A stretch of 64,000 nucleotides of DNA from Dipteronia dyeriana (GCA_032871835.1 CM065298.1:8481596-8545595), one strand, 5' to 3'; numbered from the stretch's first letter, positions 1 to 11,396 are shown. Notes: generated from the sequence alone by a model not told the origin. Numbers and translations are program-made.

Positions 1-956
1 TTTCTGAACAAGAGTAAGATACTTTATAAAATCTTAATATGCACCAAATTCGTACCCAGGGATATCCTCAATACGTAAGCCGAATTACTTCGGCCAAACA
101 CAGAGTCATGAATAACTTCTGGTCATACCCGTGCAGAGCGACTCAATTACTCTTTCTCTGGTCATGCTCGGGCAGAGCGACTCTCTGGTCATACAAGTGC
201 AGAGCGACTTTATTTCTCTTTCTCTGGTCATGCACTTGCAGAGCGACTCATGACATACACATGTGTTGAACGGCCCCAAAAGCCAACCATAATCATAACT
301 GGGGAAGGGTACATACATGGTGCTTTTGTAGAAATCATAATCTCTTCTTGATAATTCATAAAAATAATATAACTGATTTTGAAAGCTAATATAAGCATAA
401 AATATATACTTTCAGTTCTCAGTATCATCACCATCATAAAAGATAATAAAGCTTAAAAGATTTACAACAATTAATTTTAAGCATAAAGCTGGAAGCTTTT
501 GAGTTAAAATCAAAATTGAAACTTAATTCACTCACAACTTAGACGTTAAGCTTAATTCGGACTGAGTATGCTAGGTTCCCTTACTTCGTCTCTTTTCCCT
601 AACAATCACACAAGATCCAATTAGAAACTGGATATCAAAGAAGAATCAACTGAAATCTATAATCACGCGAGAGAGCTTCACTGACTTCTCCTCTTTCCTT
701 TCTTTTCTTTCTTTTCTTTCTTTTCTTCCGCTGGATTCTACTGCTTTCTAGCTCTCACAATGTTTATCCTCTAATATATATACTTATGGAAGGACACAGC
801 TAAAGTTGTGAGCTAATTAACTAAGCTCACAGCTGCCTGTCAGCCATGTAATTCACTTAGGCTTACTCACCTGATGCATTTTCTGCTTCATGCTTATCCA
901 ATTTTTCTTTTTCAAATTGGGTCTTTCAATTGGGCCTGAAAGACATGGGTGTTACA
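1..956 (-). mobile_element. LTR of a TGTAACACCC-type LTR retrotransposon, partial (runs off left edge)
   Basis: Reverse complement of the first ~956 bp of the complete LTR at 3891-5570. Read on the minus strand it starts at 956 with TGTAACACCC and continues past base 1. Right of 956 lies LINE sequence, so this is the outer end of a 5' LTR or of a solo LTR; the rest of the element is outside the window. It carries the same internal ~27-bp repeats (about 110-255) as the other copies. The TGTAACACCC start is common among Ty3/gypsy LTRs, but no coding part is visible, so the superfamily is inferred. Confidence 0.8.
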
Positions 957-2400
957 GAGGATGACCAACTTTTCCTCCATTTCACCCCTCTTGCTCCCAT
1001 AGCTACCCATACATTTCCCAATGACTAACTTGGCATTTACGTGAAAAGGTGTGACAAGACTGGCTTTCAGTTTCCTATGCATCACACATTTCCTTTGACA
1101 CTAGCTTTCTTCTTATAAGATCCAACAACTTCATTTTTATAATGAAAAACCATCTGGTCTGAGTTGACCTTACCCAGAAGACCTATTTTTCTATTAATGC
1201 CAGCCTTGACAAATATCTAATTTTCCTTAAAACCTGTAGCCATTCACTTTCATAGAGAAATGATGACCAACTTTCCTCCATTTCACCTCTCTTGCTCCCA
1301 GCTCTACCCATACTTTTCATAATGACTAACTTGGCATTTGCGAGAAAATGTGTGACAAGTCTGCCTTTCAGTTTCCAATGCATCACATATTTTCCTTTGA
1401 CACTAGCTTTCTTCTTATAAGATCCCATAACTTCATTTTTCTAATGAAAAACCCTCTGGTCTGAGTTTACCTTACCCAAAAGGCCCATTTTTCTATTGAT
1501 GCCAGTCTTGATAAAGGACTATTTTTCCTTAAAACCTGTAGCCAATCTCTGAGAGGAATCGGGATTAGACAGTGTGTTTCCATAGACCCATTCCTATCCC
1601 TCGATACCATAACTATTCAGGGATAACTTTTAGGCTTCAATCGCCTACTAGCAATTGGACTTTACCTTATCTGCTCAATGATTCAAAAAAATTGCTAAGT
1701 TAGCCTTAGAAAGTCCTAACATTTTTGAAATCCTAAAATAGTCGACTGGAGTTGGATCATCCACCGAGGACATTGAGAAAGACTGAATTTTGATGACCGC
1801 CTTGATCTTTTCAGGACACCGGGATCCATGAGGAATCAATATCAAAGCTCTACCTCTATCCATCATCTTCCTTGTTAGAGTATCCTCTTCAATCAACAGT
1901 AGTTCACCCACTGCCTAATCCAATTTCATAAAGAAATCTTCACACCAGCAATGTAGAGGAATTCCCTTAAAATCAACCTAGGACAATCTAACTTGAGGAG
2001 TGACAATTAGAGACCACTTTCCTACATATGAGAAAAATGCATCCTATAAAAGTCCGCTTCTTATAAACTCATCTCTATCATTGGTGGATTCAAAGACAAA
2101 TAAAATGTTCTTGTCCCCTAAATAAAGGGAATGAACTTGAAATATCTCAAGACCATAGAGGACAAATCTGAGAAAGCATTTAAAACACCAACAACACAAC
2201 ATTTCATCCAACTGACATCGTTTAAGGCACCATCCCACTTTACCATCTTCGCCTTTACATTAGCTATTTTCTCAGTATTAGCTTTGACCTGTTAGGAACC
2301 CCTAACCACCTCTACATACGATAGACTTAAAGATAACCTCTCACTATTGGATCCATGATTCACTTCTACCTTAAAGGAACCAGAATGTCATGGATATACC
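957..2400 (-). pseudogene. LINE (L1-like) ORF1 fragment, inverted, decayed
   Basis: Minus-strand reading fragments at 2238-2044, 1911-1675 and 1428-1183 line up in order with the DUF4283/zinc-knuckle type ORF1 (RNA-binding, gag-like) protein of plant L1 LINEs. Supporting pieces are an N-terminal stretch with LFVFESTNDRDEFI, a middle part with GRALILIPHGSRCPEKI and VDDPTPVDYF, and a basic C-terminal part. Frameshifts and stops separate the pieces, so it is dead. Orientation is opposite to the ORF2 part that begins about 2410. Part of it is tandemly duplicated (961-1545). I assign the family from the pattern of these peptides, not from a search. Confidence 0.6.
961..1545. repeat. Tandem duplication, two ~285-bp units, 300-bp period, inside the LINE ORF1 relic
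   Basis: 961-1241 and 1261-1544 begin with the same ATGACCAACTTT and run parallel through the CTTACCCA..AGCCA region with scattered substitutions (roughly 88-90% by eye). The duplication is confined to the inverted ORF1 fragment. Confidence 0.85.
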
Positions 2401-2409
2401 ATCGACCTC

Positions 2410-3890
2410 CTTATCAAAGCCTTTTTATGTTTGCTCCAATGGAATGAGGCCACATTTAAAGAGATAAGTCAACCATACACATGCATTCCATATGCGAGTC
2501 TTGCAACCTTCTCGTTTCTTCCAATGTGTACTTATCAGCTTACCCACTTATTTCATGTTCGTTTTTCATTTCCCGATGAATGTAATGAAGAAGATAGAAA
2601 AGATTTAAAAAGACTTCTTTTGGGGTGACCGTTTGTTAAAGAGAAAAGTTCACTCGGTGGATTGGGTATCGGTTTGCAAAAGCAAAAGTAATTATGACCT
2701 TGGAATTGGAATGATTTCAAACAAAGGAAATAGTCTATTGGAAAAGTAGGTATGGAAATTCTAAAGAGAAGATAACTCTTTGTGGAAGGTAGTAGTTTGT
2801 GCCAAGTATGGAATGGATCAAAAGGCGTTGTACTAGAATTGGCAGTTTAAAGCCAATCTTCTCGTTTGTTCAAGGCATGGAAAACCAGTTGTGGAAGGTG
2901 CTCGCTCTAGTAGGATTAAGGCTTTTAGGTGGTAGTGGGTAGTGGTGAGAGAGCGAAGCTATGGGAAGATGTCAAGTGGGATTCTATCTCTTTGAAAAGT
3001 GTGTTCCTGAGAATTTTTCCCTTAGCCTCTAACAAGGATGGTATGGTCAATCAGATTGAGATTGGTGTGGTTCTTGTTGGGTGTGGGATGTTAGAGTCAA
3101 AAGACCTTTGTTTGATTAGGATTTGGACCAGTGGAATTGCTTCTTGTTGTCTTTAAAGTGCGTTGCAGTTAAGAGGTCAATTTCGGATGTGTTGGCTTGG
3201 ACCTTCAGCTCCAACGACCTCTTTTCAATAGGTTCTTTTCGACGGTACCTAAACAAAGATTCAATCATTATTGAACTTAGTTTTAAGTTCTTATGACAAG
3301 GGTTTTGTCCGCCAAAGGTTGAGGTGTTTGTATGGCTTTTTCATAAAGGAAAGGTTCTTAAAAAGATGTTCTTTCTTGTTTTGGTTGTTATCAGTTTCCT
3401 AGCTTGGAGTGTCCTTTGTGTAAGTCTGATTCAAAAATGGTGGACCATCTCTTTCTCTTATGTCCTTGGTCTTGGAAACTGTGGTCGGGTTGCATGAGAT
3501 GATAAGGTGTTTATTCGTGCCCTAACAAGTCCTTGAATGAGTAGATTGTTGGGTGGATGTGTTTATGCCCATCTTTGAATAGGAATCAGATGTGGAATAC
3601 ACTATTTTATACGATGGTCTGGTCGATTTGGGAGACAAGATCAACAAAGTAGTGTTTGAAGGGAAGGATGTAGACTTCATTATGACTTAGGGTTCGGTTA
3701 AATTCAGAGTGGCGTGGTGGTTCAAACATCACGGTGGTAGATCAAAGGAAGATTTAACATCCATCTTACTGGACATTCAAATCCAAGATCAGTAGACTTA
3801 ATGAGTGGATTCACCCCTCTAATGATGAGTTTTTATTCAATGTCGACGGTTTCGCTAAAGGTAGTCCGAGTGAGGCTGGCATAGGGGGTG
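2410..3890 (+). pseudogene. LINE (L1-like) ORF2 C-terminal part: post-RT region, zf-RVT, start of RNase H
   Basis: Broken plus-strand frames read in order as the C-terminal half of a plant L1-type ORF2. 2431-2628 and on is the RT thumb/connection area, with a KRKVHS..DWVSVCKSK motif in the next frame at about 2640-2690. 2929-3156 contains GERAKLWEDVKWDSI. About 3300-3490 is the zf-RVT zinc-binding segment (FPSLECPLCKSD then VDHLFLLCPWSWKLW). 3830-3890 begins the RNase H domain (FNVDGFAKGSPSEAGIGG). Many frameshifts and stops make it a relic. The RNase H frame is cut at 3890 by the solo LTR and resumes at 5571. Confidence 0.75.
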
Positions 3891-4585
3891 TGTAACACCC
3901 ATGTCTTTCAGGCCCAATTGAAAGGCCCAATTTGAAGAAAAAAAAATTGGATAAGCGTGAAGCATAAAAGGCATCAGGTGAGTAAGCCTAAGTGAATTGC
4001 ATGGCTGACAGGCAGCTGTGAGCTTAGTTAATTAGCTCACAACTTCAGTTGTGTCCTTCCATAAGTATATATATTAGAGGATAAACATTGTGAGAGCTAG
4101 AAAGCAATAGAATCCAGCGGAAGAAAGGAAAGAGAAGAAAGGAAATAGGAGAAGTCAGTGAAGCTCTCTCTCATGATTATAGATTTCAGTTGATTCTTCT
4201 TTGATATCCAGTTTCTAATTGGATCTTGTGTGATTGTTAGGAAAAGGAGACGAAGAAAAGGGAACCTAGCATACTCAGTCCGAATTAAGCTTGACGTCTA
4301 AGTTGTGAGTGAATTAAGTTTTAGTTTTGTTTTTAACTCAAAAGTTTCCAGCTTTATGCTTAAGATTAATTGTTGCAAATCTTTTAAACTTTATTATCTT
4401 TTAAGATGGTGATGATACAGAGAACTGAAAGTATATGTTTTATGCTTATATTAGCATTCAGAATCAGTTATATTATTTTTATGAATTATCAATGAGAGAT
4501 TATGATTTCTACAAAAGCACCATGTATGTACCCTTCCCCAGTTATGATTATGGTTGGCTTTTTGGGCCGTTCTACACATGTGTAT

Positions 4586-4732
4586 GTCATGAGTTTCTCT
4601 ACAAGTGCATGACCAGAAAAAGAGAAATAGTGTCGCTCTGCACTTGTATGACCAGAGAGCCGCTCTGCCCAAGCATGACCAGAGAAAGAGTAATTGAGTC
4701 TCTCTGCACGGGTATGACCAGAAGTTATTCAT
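4586..4732 (+). repeat. Four ~27-bp degenerate repeats inside the LTR
   Basis: Units ending ATGACCAGA, each containing CTCTGC or CTCTAC, occur four times, alternately spaced about 39 and 27 bp. The block is also present in the copies at ~110-255 (inverted) and ~35430-35570. Internal LTR repeats of this kind often hold enhancer-like elements; that role is inference. Confidence 0.7.
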
Positions 4733-5122
4733 GACTCTGCGTTTGCCCGAAGTAATTCGGCTTACGTATTGAGGATATCCCTGGGTACGAATTTGGTGCA
4801 GATTAAGATTTTATAAAGTATCTTACTCTTGTTTAGAAAAGAGATGCATTCAGTTTATACAGTTTATTAAGTACGAAAGTAGATATATTATCTTATACCA
4901 TGTATTACTGAATGCTTATTGTAAAGTGGTTTAGAAAAGTGTTTTTAAAAGTTTTTATTCACTCACTGGGCTTTAGCGCTCATCCTTTCACTCTTAAATA
5001 TTTATCCAGGTAGCTGCTCAGTTATGCGGACTCAGAAGTTTTGAGGTGGGCCACTCGATGACATCATGAAGCATAAAAGTCATGCATTTTAAATTTTCAT
5101 GTACATATTTAGAAATATGAGG

Positions 5123-5306
5123 TAGGCATGGTCAGGACGGTAGGCATGGTCAGGATGGAAGGCATGGTCAGAACGTGGTCGGATTTCTACTCGGTCTGTT
5201 CGGCCTACTCGGCCCACTTGACCTACTCGGCCCACATGGCCTATTCGGTCTACTCGGCCTACTCGGGTTTCTTACTCGACCTGCTCGGATTTCTGGTCGG
5301 GGCGAA
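5123..5306 (+). repeat. Minisatellite block in LTR (GGCATGGTCAG and TACTCGGCC motifs)
   Basis: Three copies of GGTAGGCATGGTCAGGA-like units are followed by about nine degenerate copies of the 9-mer TACTCGGCC. The corresponding block in the 34736-36393 LTR (35965-36130) has fewer units, so the array length varies between copies of the same LTR. Confidence 0.75.
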
Positions 5307-5570
5307 CTGATGTGTTAGTTTTTAAAGTGGTCAGTTTTTGGTCCGATCAGTCATTTTTGACAAACTTTTTGTAACGAACGAAAATATGAAAGGAAATTGC
5401 AATTATGTACATTTTGTACTCTCCAATATTTTCCTTACATTTATTTATGTTTAAAAGCAAGTATTTTCTATGGAACTTTTAGTGGAAAGTTCTTTTATCA
5501 TGCTAGTAAAAGTTCAGCCCACAGGGTCTCCCTCGTACTCAAGAGAGAGAAGTCGGGGTAGGTCCTGTCA

Positions 5571-6235
5571 AGGTGTGCTCAAATTCCGGTGGTAAAATTT
5601 TATGCTTGTTTTCATCCTTTATAGGCTTTTCGGACTCCAATTCGACAGAAATATATCCCATCCACGGAGCCTGCTCATTGCTGGCTTCGAATAATACTTT
5701 AGCGAGTCAAATGGTGGTTATTGTAAGTGATTTTGTAGTCTCTGGGATCGGAGGTGAGGATTTCAGCAATCTCAAACCGGCAGATATGGTTAACAACATC
5801 CAGAGTTTCTTACAGGCTCACTATAGTGTGTCGTTAAAGTTTATGCATAGGGAATTGAACTGTTTCACTTACGGTTTGGTAAAATTGGGATCTAGCATGT
5901 GTCATGAGAGATTGGATTAGGGTGTCTTTACAGGCTGGTTCGAGCTTGGCCAGTGGCTGCTTAGGCTGGTGCTTTTCCCGGTTTCTAGTACCTTTCTTCG
6001 TTTGTGGTGTGCTTGTTTGGTTGCTTTTTGTTGTTGTTTTCTGCCTTTCCTTTGTTTTGGGTGGTTTTCTCTCTACCCTGATATTTAGTTTTGTTTGGTT
6101 TTCTCCTTTGGTGTGGGTTATGGTTGGCTTTTTGCCTTTAGTTAGGTTGTTGTTGCGTTGCTCTTGGTTGTGTGTCACTTTGGGTTCCCCTGATTGCCTT
6201 CGGGACTTTATAGATTATGCCATTTCAAAAATATA
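5571..6235 (+). pseudogene. LINE ORF2 RNase H domain, second half, plus LINE 3' tail
   Basis: Continues the RNase H frame broken at 3890. The frame at 5573-5920 has SDSNSTEI, then ACSLLASNNTLA, VVIVSDFVV and a C-terminal SFLQAHYSVSLKFMHREL, the typical end of plant LINE RNase H domains. A stop follows at about 5918. 5920-6235 is a G/T-rich stretch without repeats that fits a LINE 3' UTR, fading into A/T-rich sequence near 6235. The open frame at 5904-6338 within it is W/F/L-rich and not a recognised protein. Confidence 0.7.
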
Positions 6236-7058
6236 TTTATATTTAGAAAAATTGACCCCATCTCCAGTTATAAATTGGGAAATCGAAGAATCGGGGAAAC
6301 ATGAGGGGGGTGGGGGCAGGAGGCTCCCCTATCCCTAAACCCCATTTGGAGGTGAATTTTACCCCAAATGGAGATTGGGACCGTAGGGGTGGGGCCAAAG
6401 AGAGAATTTCCATCCTATAAATGAATTAGTGATTTTGTGTGCTTTAAAAACAAATTATGAACATTAAAAGTGGGGTTTTTTTTATTTTTATTTTTTTGAC
6501 TATGAAAAAGGGGTTTTATTTTATTTACTTCGTAAAAGATTTTTAAAAAAATTGCATGTCACTTTAATAATTTTGATATTCGAAAACAATAAATAATAAA
6601 TAAATTTAAAAAATAGGTATAAATAGGTCAATAGAGAGGATGTCAATAGTATAGTACCCTATAAATATAATTTATGCTTTTTAATGTATACAGGTAAAAT
6701 ACTATTAAAAATGACGAGTGATACAGTACTCACGCAATTGTATGTGACATTCCACACCTCCCAATATGTTAACTAATTATAAATATAAATGAAAAACATA
6801 TACATTCAATGTGTTTGGTGATTAAAAGCTATTCAGCTTTATAATTTTTTAAATTCGAGTCCCCATATGTAGTTCTAATTGAAAAATTATTAAGTAAAGG
6901 ATTTTGAACAGTTTTTCATACAAATTCCTGATTTGTATTTGTGCAAATTGAACTTTTATAGTTTATTAAATATCTGTGTAAATTGATATTCTGAATAAAA
7001 AAATCTAGTGATTTCCTGCTTTTGAAAGTTAAATTGAAAGTTACTTATATAAATACAA
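6236..7058. other. Intergenic, AT-rich; no gene seen
   Basis: Contains a short G-rich/C-rich patch near 6300-6400, then A/T-rich sequence. I see no coding signal, TIR or LTR. Confidence 0.6.
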
Positions 7059-8541
7059 GGGATATTAAGATTTTAGTCCCTCTAATTTATGTTTATCTGG
7101 ATTTAATCCACTAATTTTTAGAATTACTTAATTTAGTTTTTCCGTTAGAAAATCAATTAAAATAGACGGACTGTCAATGTCAGATGCTATAATGACAAAA
7201 ATACCCTTATAAATACTGACGAGTTTAAAAAAGATAATTATACCCTTATTAATATGTCTGTGATGAAGAAGTTTGAGCTACCATTTTACCATTTTACCCC
7301 TAATTTCTAAAATTTGAAGAAAAAAAATGAAAAAATGAAAACAAGCAAAAACACATTATTTAAAATTAAAATATATCAAAAACTAATTAAGAATTATTAT
7401 TATTAATAAATAAATAAATAAAAATTAAAAAAAAAAGGATTTAGTAGAGATCCAGACGGTGGAGATCCACCGATTCTATTTTTTTAAAATATAAAAAAAT
7501 GTCGGAGTTTAAAAAAAATAAAACAATCACAGATCATCGCCATCATCATTTGTTCATCACTTGTTCATCATTGTCATCATCGATCATCATCATTCATCAT
7601 CATCATCACCGTTCATCACCATCATCCATCATCATCGTTCTTCAGCATCATCGTTCATCAAATCATCATCGTTCATCACCACATCGTTTATCACCATAAT
7701 CATCGATCATCACAATTTATTTGAAAATCCACCAAACACCATCATCGATCATCACCATCATCCATCTCCAACCGTTCAAACCCAAATCCAAACAAAACCA
7801 AATGAAAATCAAACTAAACTAAAATCAAACCAAAATCTCAAACACAGAAGGAAAAAAAAAAACCAAACCCAGAAAAAAAAACCTAGAAAAAATTTAGAAC
7901 CATAAAATCGATCAAATCTGGAATTGAACCCAAATCTGGGTTCAAACCAACACACCACCCCAACCGACCACCACCCAGTCCACACTCACCCAGTCGAACC
8001 CAGAAAACTCCCACACCCAAACCCAATCGACGGTGACGAAGAAGAAGAAAATAGAAAGCTCGATCGGTCGACTTCATGCCGACAGTGGGTAAAGGGCTGT
8101 GGTTAGGGATTTGATGATGAAGATGAAGAGATATTGAGATGAGAGATGGGAGATCGTGAGAGAAAGAGGGAGAGGAGAGAAAATTGTTTTATTTAGATGG
8201 ATTTGGAGAGAGAGAAGACAGATCGTGAACTGTGAAAGAGAGGGATTTTTCTTTTATTTTTTCATTTTCCATTTTTCATTTTTAATATTTTTGTATTATT
8301 GATTTTGTTAGTTTAAATTGCTATTATATCATTGTTCCAGTCAAGCTTATAGAAGCATTAATCGAATTTCTTATAATGCTCCTTTGATCTAACAGAAGTC
8401 AACGAAAACTAAACGGAATTAGATGGAAAGGACTTGATTATGTATTATAAGAGAACTAGTGAACTGAATTAAATAATTTCAAAAACTAATAGATTAATCC
8501 TAGATAAATATAAACTAGAGGGACTGAAATCATAATAACCC
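7059..8541. mobile_element. Non-autonomous Mutator-like element (MULE), 1.48 kb
   Basis: Long terminal inverted repeats: GGGATATTAAGATTTTAGTCC at the left pairs with the reverse complement of the right end, GGGTTATTATGATTTCAGTCC. Similarity of about 80% continues for about 80 bp. The flanking 9-bp repeats TAAATACAA (7050-7058) and TAAATATAA (8542-8550) match at 8 of 9, as expected for Mutator-like insertion. The interior holds a GATCC-rich inverted motif near 7450-7475, a CAT/CAC triplet tract (7530-7770) and a GA-rich tract (8110-8230). No transposase is visible. The histidine-rich open frames at 7499-7905 come from the triplet tract. Confidence 0.8.
7530..7770 (+). repeat. ATC/CAC triplet microsatellite-like tract
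   Basis: Imperfect run of TCATCATCA/CACCATCATC triplets within the MULE-like element. It generates spurious Ser/His/Ile-rich open frames in two registers. Confidence 0.85.
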
Positions 8542-9377
8542 TAAATATAATGGCAACATCATTATCAACTTTTGCTTTTTTTTTTCAATTTTAAAGCAGT
8601 ACTTCGCTGATTCTTATTCTTAAACGATCGATACACACCATTTATGGTTCAAAGTTTGACTTGATAATGGCATATTAATAATTAGGTACAAAATATTTTA
8701 TTTTTTTTTCAAAGTTTGACTTGATATATTAATAATTAATTACAAAATATTTTATTTTATTCAACAAATGCCACACCGATTGAGACGTGTGGCCAATGGA
8801 AGACAACCTAGATGGCAACTAGGAGACCCACTCATACGATAAATTCAGTTGCTCGGCTGTTTTACTCTCTACATTTTGCATACAAGAGATATTATCGGCT
8901 TTATCCTGTTAGAAAGGTGAGGACGTGATTTATCATATTAGCTATTATTGTTAGAAGCGGAGGGTTTTAAAACTTAGAAACTTTAAAGAGGAGAAGATAA
9001 AATAAGAAGAATATTAATGGTGGAGAACTCTTTGTTACTGTTACTCAAATTTTTAGCTAGATGCAAAATAAGGAACTTTATCCCTATTTATAATCAATGG
9101 CTAGGATTATGCCACCACACATTTAATTTAATGGTTACAATTAAGTGTCTATAATTCTCTTTTAAAATATCTATGATTCTAGAATTCTCTTCTAAAATAT
9201 CCATAACTCTAGAATACTCTTACATTCTATAGTATTTTTACAATTATCTACATTTTTCCCAAATAATAATCTAGAATAAATTCTAGAAACTAGGCCTATT
9301 GGGCTTAATTAATTGGACAATTATTTTAAGCCCAATAATTTTGGATCAAATTGAGTTTAATTATCCAACGGTTATTT
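8542..9377. other. Intergenic; contains a ~55-bp tandem duplication
   Basis: 8649-8704 and 8708-8762 are two copies of a CAAAGTTTGACTTGAT..ACAAAATATTTTATTT unit. The rest is A/T-rich without coding features. Confidence 0.6.
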
Positions 9378-10304
9378 CCCGTAAAATCGAAATAATGTAA
9401 AAAGCACCATTTCTATTAGTATTTCCATCCGGTCTTAGGTTGACTGTTAAAACTGAGAGGGCAAAATGGTAAATGATTATAATTAAACAAATTAAAAATT
9501 AAAAATAATCTCCAACTCTCTTCTTCTCCACGACCACATCACCTTCAATTATTCTTCTTCTCTACATAACCACTATTCATTTTTCCTTAAACAATTTTTT
9601 CAGAAAAAGATTCCTCAAACCTTGAACAACTCAGCAAATCTTCGTCTTCAAACGTCCACTCAACTAAACACAGAACCTCTCTCTGTCCCTCTCTCTCTCT
9701 CCATCTAGAATCCCTCTATTTGTTAATCAAAACTCATTCAAACCCCTCTCTCTTTCTATCGAATCCCTCATCTATTCATCGAATTGAAATCTATCGAATC
9801 CCTAATTCCCAAATCTTTATCTTCGATCATCATCTCGAATCCCTCTATCTCTCGAATCTTTATCTCTCTGTCTCTCATTCATTCAACAAGAACACTATCC
9901 CAAAAACCCAGCACACACCATCGATTTGGTTTCAGTTTGACACATCACAAGAGAGATTTGGTGAGAGCTATACTATTGGTGGTGCGATCTTGAGATTGAG
10001 ATTTGATGCTTGGATCAGTTTGGTGGCTGGTATGGTGATTTAATGCTTTGATTCTTTTTTTTTTTCTTTTCTGTTCTCTAGATCCACAACTTTTTAAAAA
10101 AAAAAATTGTTATTTTTATGAAGAGAATTGAAGATTGGATCTCCATGATCCATTTTTGTGTGCGTGAGAGAGAGTGAGAGATGGTGGTGGTGGTGGTGGT
10201 GATAATGACGATTGTTTAATTCTGGGTTTTATGATGGTGTTGTTTCTGGGTTTGATGATGATGGGGTTTGTGGTGGTGGTGTTGGTTCTGGGTTTATGTT
10301 GGTG

Positions 10305-10537
10305 GTGTACTTATGTGGTTCGGTTAATGATGTTGGTGAATTTGGTTTGAATTTAAATTGATTTTGGTGAATGGTTTGATTTTATTTTTTTTTCCTGGGT
10401 TTGATCGGGATGATTCAAAATGATGTACTGATGTGGTTCGGTTGATGATATTTTTGAATTTTGGTTTGAATTTAAATTGATTTTGGTGAATGGTTTGATT
10501 TTGTGTTTTTTTTTCCTGGGTTTGATTGGGATGATTC
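10305..10537 (+). repeat. Tandem duplication, two ~117-bp units
   Basis: Two units starting GTACT.ATGTGGTTCGGTT and ending TTTGAT.GGGATGATTC (10306-10420 and 10422-10537), near 90% alike, inside the second MULE-like element. Confidence 0.85.
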
Positions 10538-10581
10538 CAAAATCAAAATCAAAACATCAACCAAATCCAATTTTCAATTTT

Positions 10582-10614
<33 letters not shown>

Positions 10615-10708
10615 TTTTAAAACTAAAAAAAGAAGTTAATTTTTTTTGAAAAAATAAATTCTTTTTTATTTTAATTTATATTTTTAAAATTAAATAAAAA
10701 ATAAAAAG

Positions 10709-10752
10709 AGGGATCTCCACCATCCATCTCAAAGATGGACGGTGGAGATCCC
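10709..10752. repeat. Near-perfect hairpin, 19-bp arms
   Basis: The left arm GGGATCTCCACCATCCATC pairs with GATGGACGGTGGAGATCCC across a 5-nt loop with one mismatch. The half-motif GGTGGAGATCC also occurs in the neighbouring element near 7460. Confidence 0.9.
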
Positions 10753-10963
10753 TATTTTTTTCGATCATTATTTTTATAAAAAAAATGATATTTTTTTGTT
10801 TTCTATTTTTTATTTTATAAATATATTGAGGGTTAAAGGTCATTTTTAGATTATATTGAAAGATAAAATGGTCATTTGACTGTGAGGATTGACGGTCAAA
10901 CTTTTTTTTTTGATGGAAAATATAACAGAATGGAAAGATTTTATATTAATTTCATTTTAAGGG

Positions 10964-11396
10964 TGGGGCTGGTCAATATGGTCAAACCATATTCTCACTT
11001 TTCTAATAAGGTAAAGGTCATGGGGTAAGACGATCTTTTCTCTTGTATAAAATTAAAAACAAAAGATATTAAAATTATCATTTACGAAATTTATACGATT
11101 TTTTAATAAAATCCAGCTCTGTAACATGACATAGTGAAAACCTAACTCTAGGTAACATTACAAAATTAAGAGTGTAAAAAAAAAAAAAAAAAAAAAAACT
11201 AGAGGTACAAGATCAAGTTCCAAATTATAAAATTAGTTAATGAAACAGATAGACAGTCGGGTAATTAACATTATACACCTAATCTATCAGTCTACCACCA
11301 CCATATAACGTACGTGGTTCGGTGACAACGACACACGTTCATAAATCACCTAAATTGTACCCTTCATGTTTTTTATTTTTTCCATTTCTAGACAAG
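10964..11396. other. Upstream flank of p23 pseudogene; no gene seen
   Basis: A/T-rich sequence with an A24 tract near 11176-11199. No coding evidence. Confidence 0.5.

Larger units (their letters stand above)
3891..5570 (+). mobile_element. Solo LTR (1,680 bp) inserted in LINE RNase H domain
   Basis: Starts TGTAACACCC and ends CCTGTCA (TG...CA termini). Flanked by a 5-bp near-repeat, GGGTG before and AGGTG after. No primer-binding site, polypurine tract or coding region follows either end, and the interrupted LINE frame resumes immediately after it. This is therefore a solo LTR, left by recombination between the two LTRs of an element. The same LTR is at 34736-36393 and, inverted, at 1-956. 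Open frames inside it (4435-4734, 5128-5310) are repeat-derived and not genes. Confidence 0.85.
9378..10963. mobile_element. Second MULE-like non-autonomous element, ~1.59 kb
   Basis: The left end (about 9378-9490: CCCGTAAAATCGAAATAATG then CCATTTCTATTAGTATTTCC) aligns with the reverse complement of the right end (CCCTTAAAATGAAATTAATA then CCATTCTGTTATATTTTCC), with small gaps. No clean target duplication was found. The interior resembles the element at 7059-8541 in layout: a CT-rich leader-like tract (9500-9850), a GGT/GAT triplet tract (10180-10300) and the GGTGGAGATCC motif, here as a hairpin. The frames at 9720-10043 are unrecognised and probably not coding. Boundaries are approximate. 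Confidence 0.55.

Noticed and set aside
4435..4734. 99-aa open frame (with relatives near 35278-35577 and 106-437) as a gene
   Set aside because: It lies wholly in the LTR, is generated by the ~27-bp repeats and recurs only because the LTR recurs.
5904..6338. 144-aa hydrophobic frame as a membrane protein
   Set aside because: It starts inside the LINE RNase H end and runs through G/T-rich 3' UTR; no family resemblance or codon signal.
7499..7905. Histidine/serine-rich open frames as a metal-binding protein
   Set aside because: They come from a CAT/CAC triplet tract, are open in more than one frame and have no supported start or homology.
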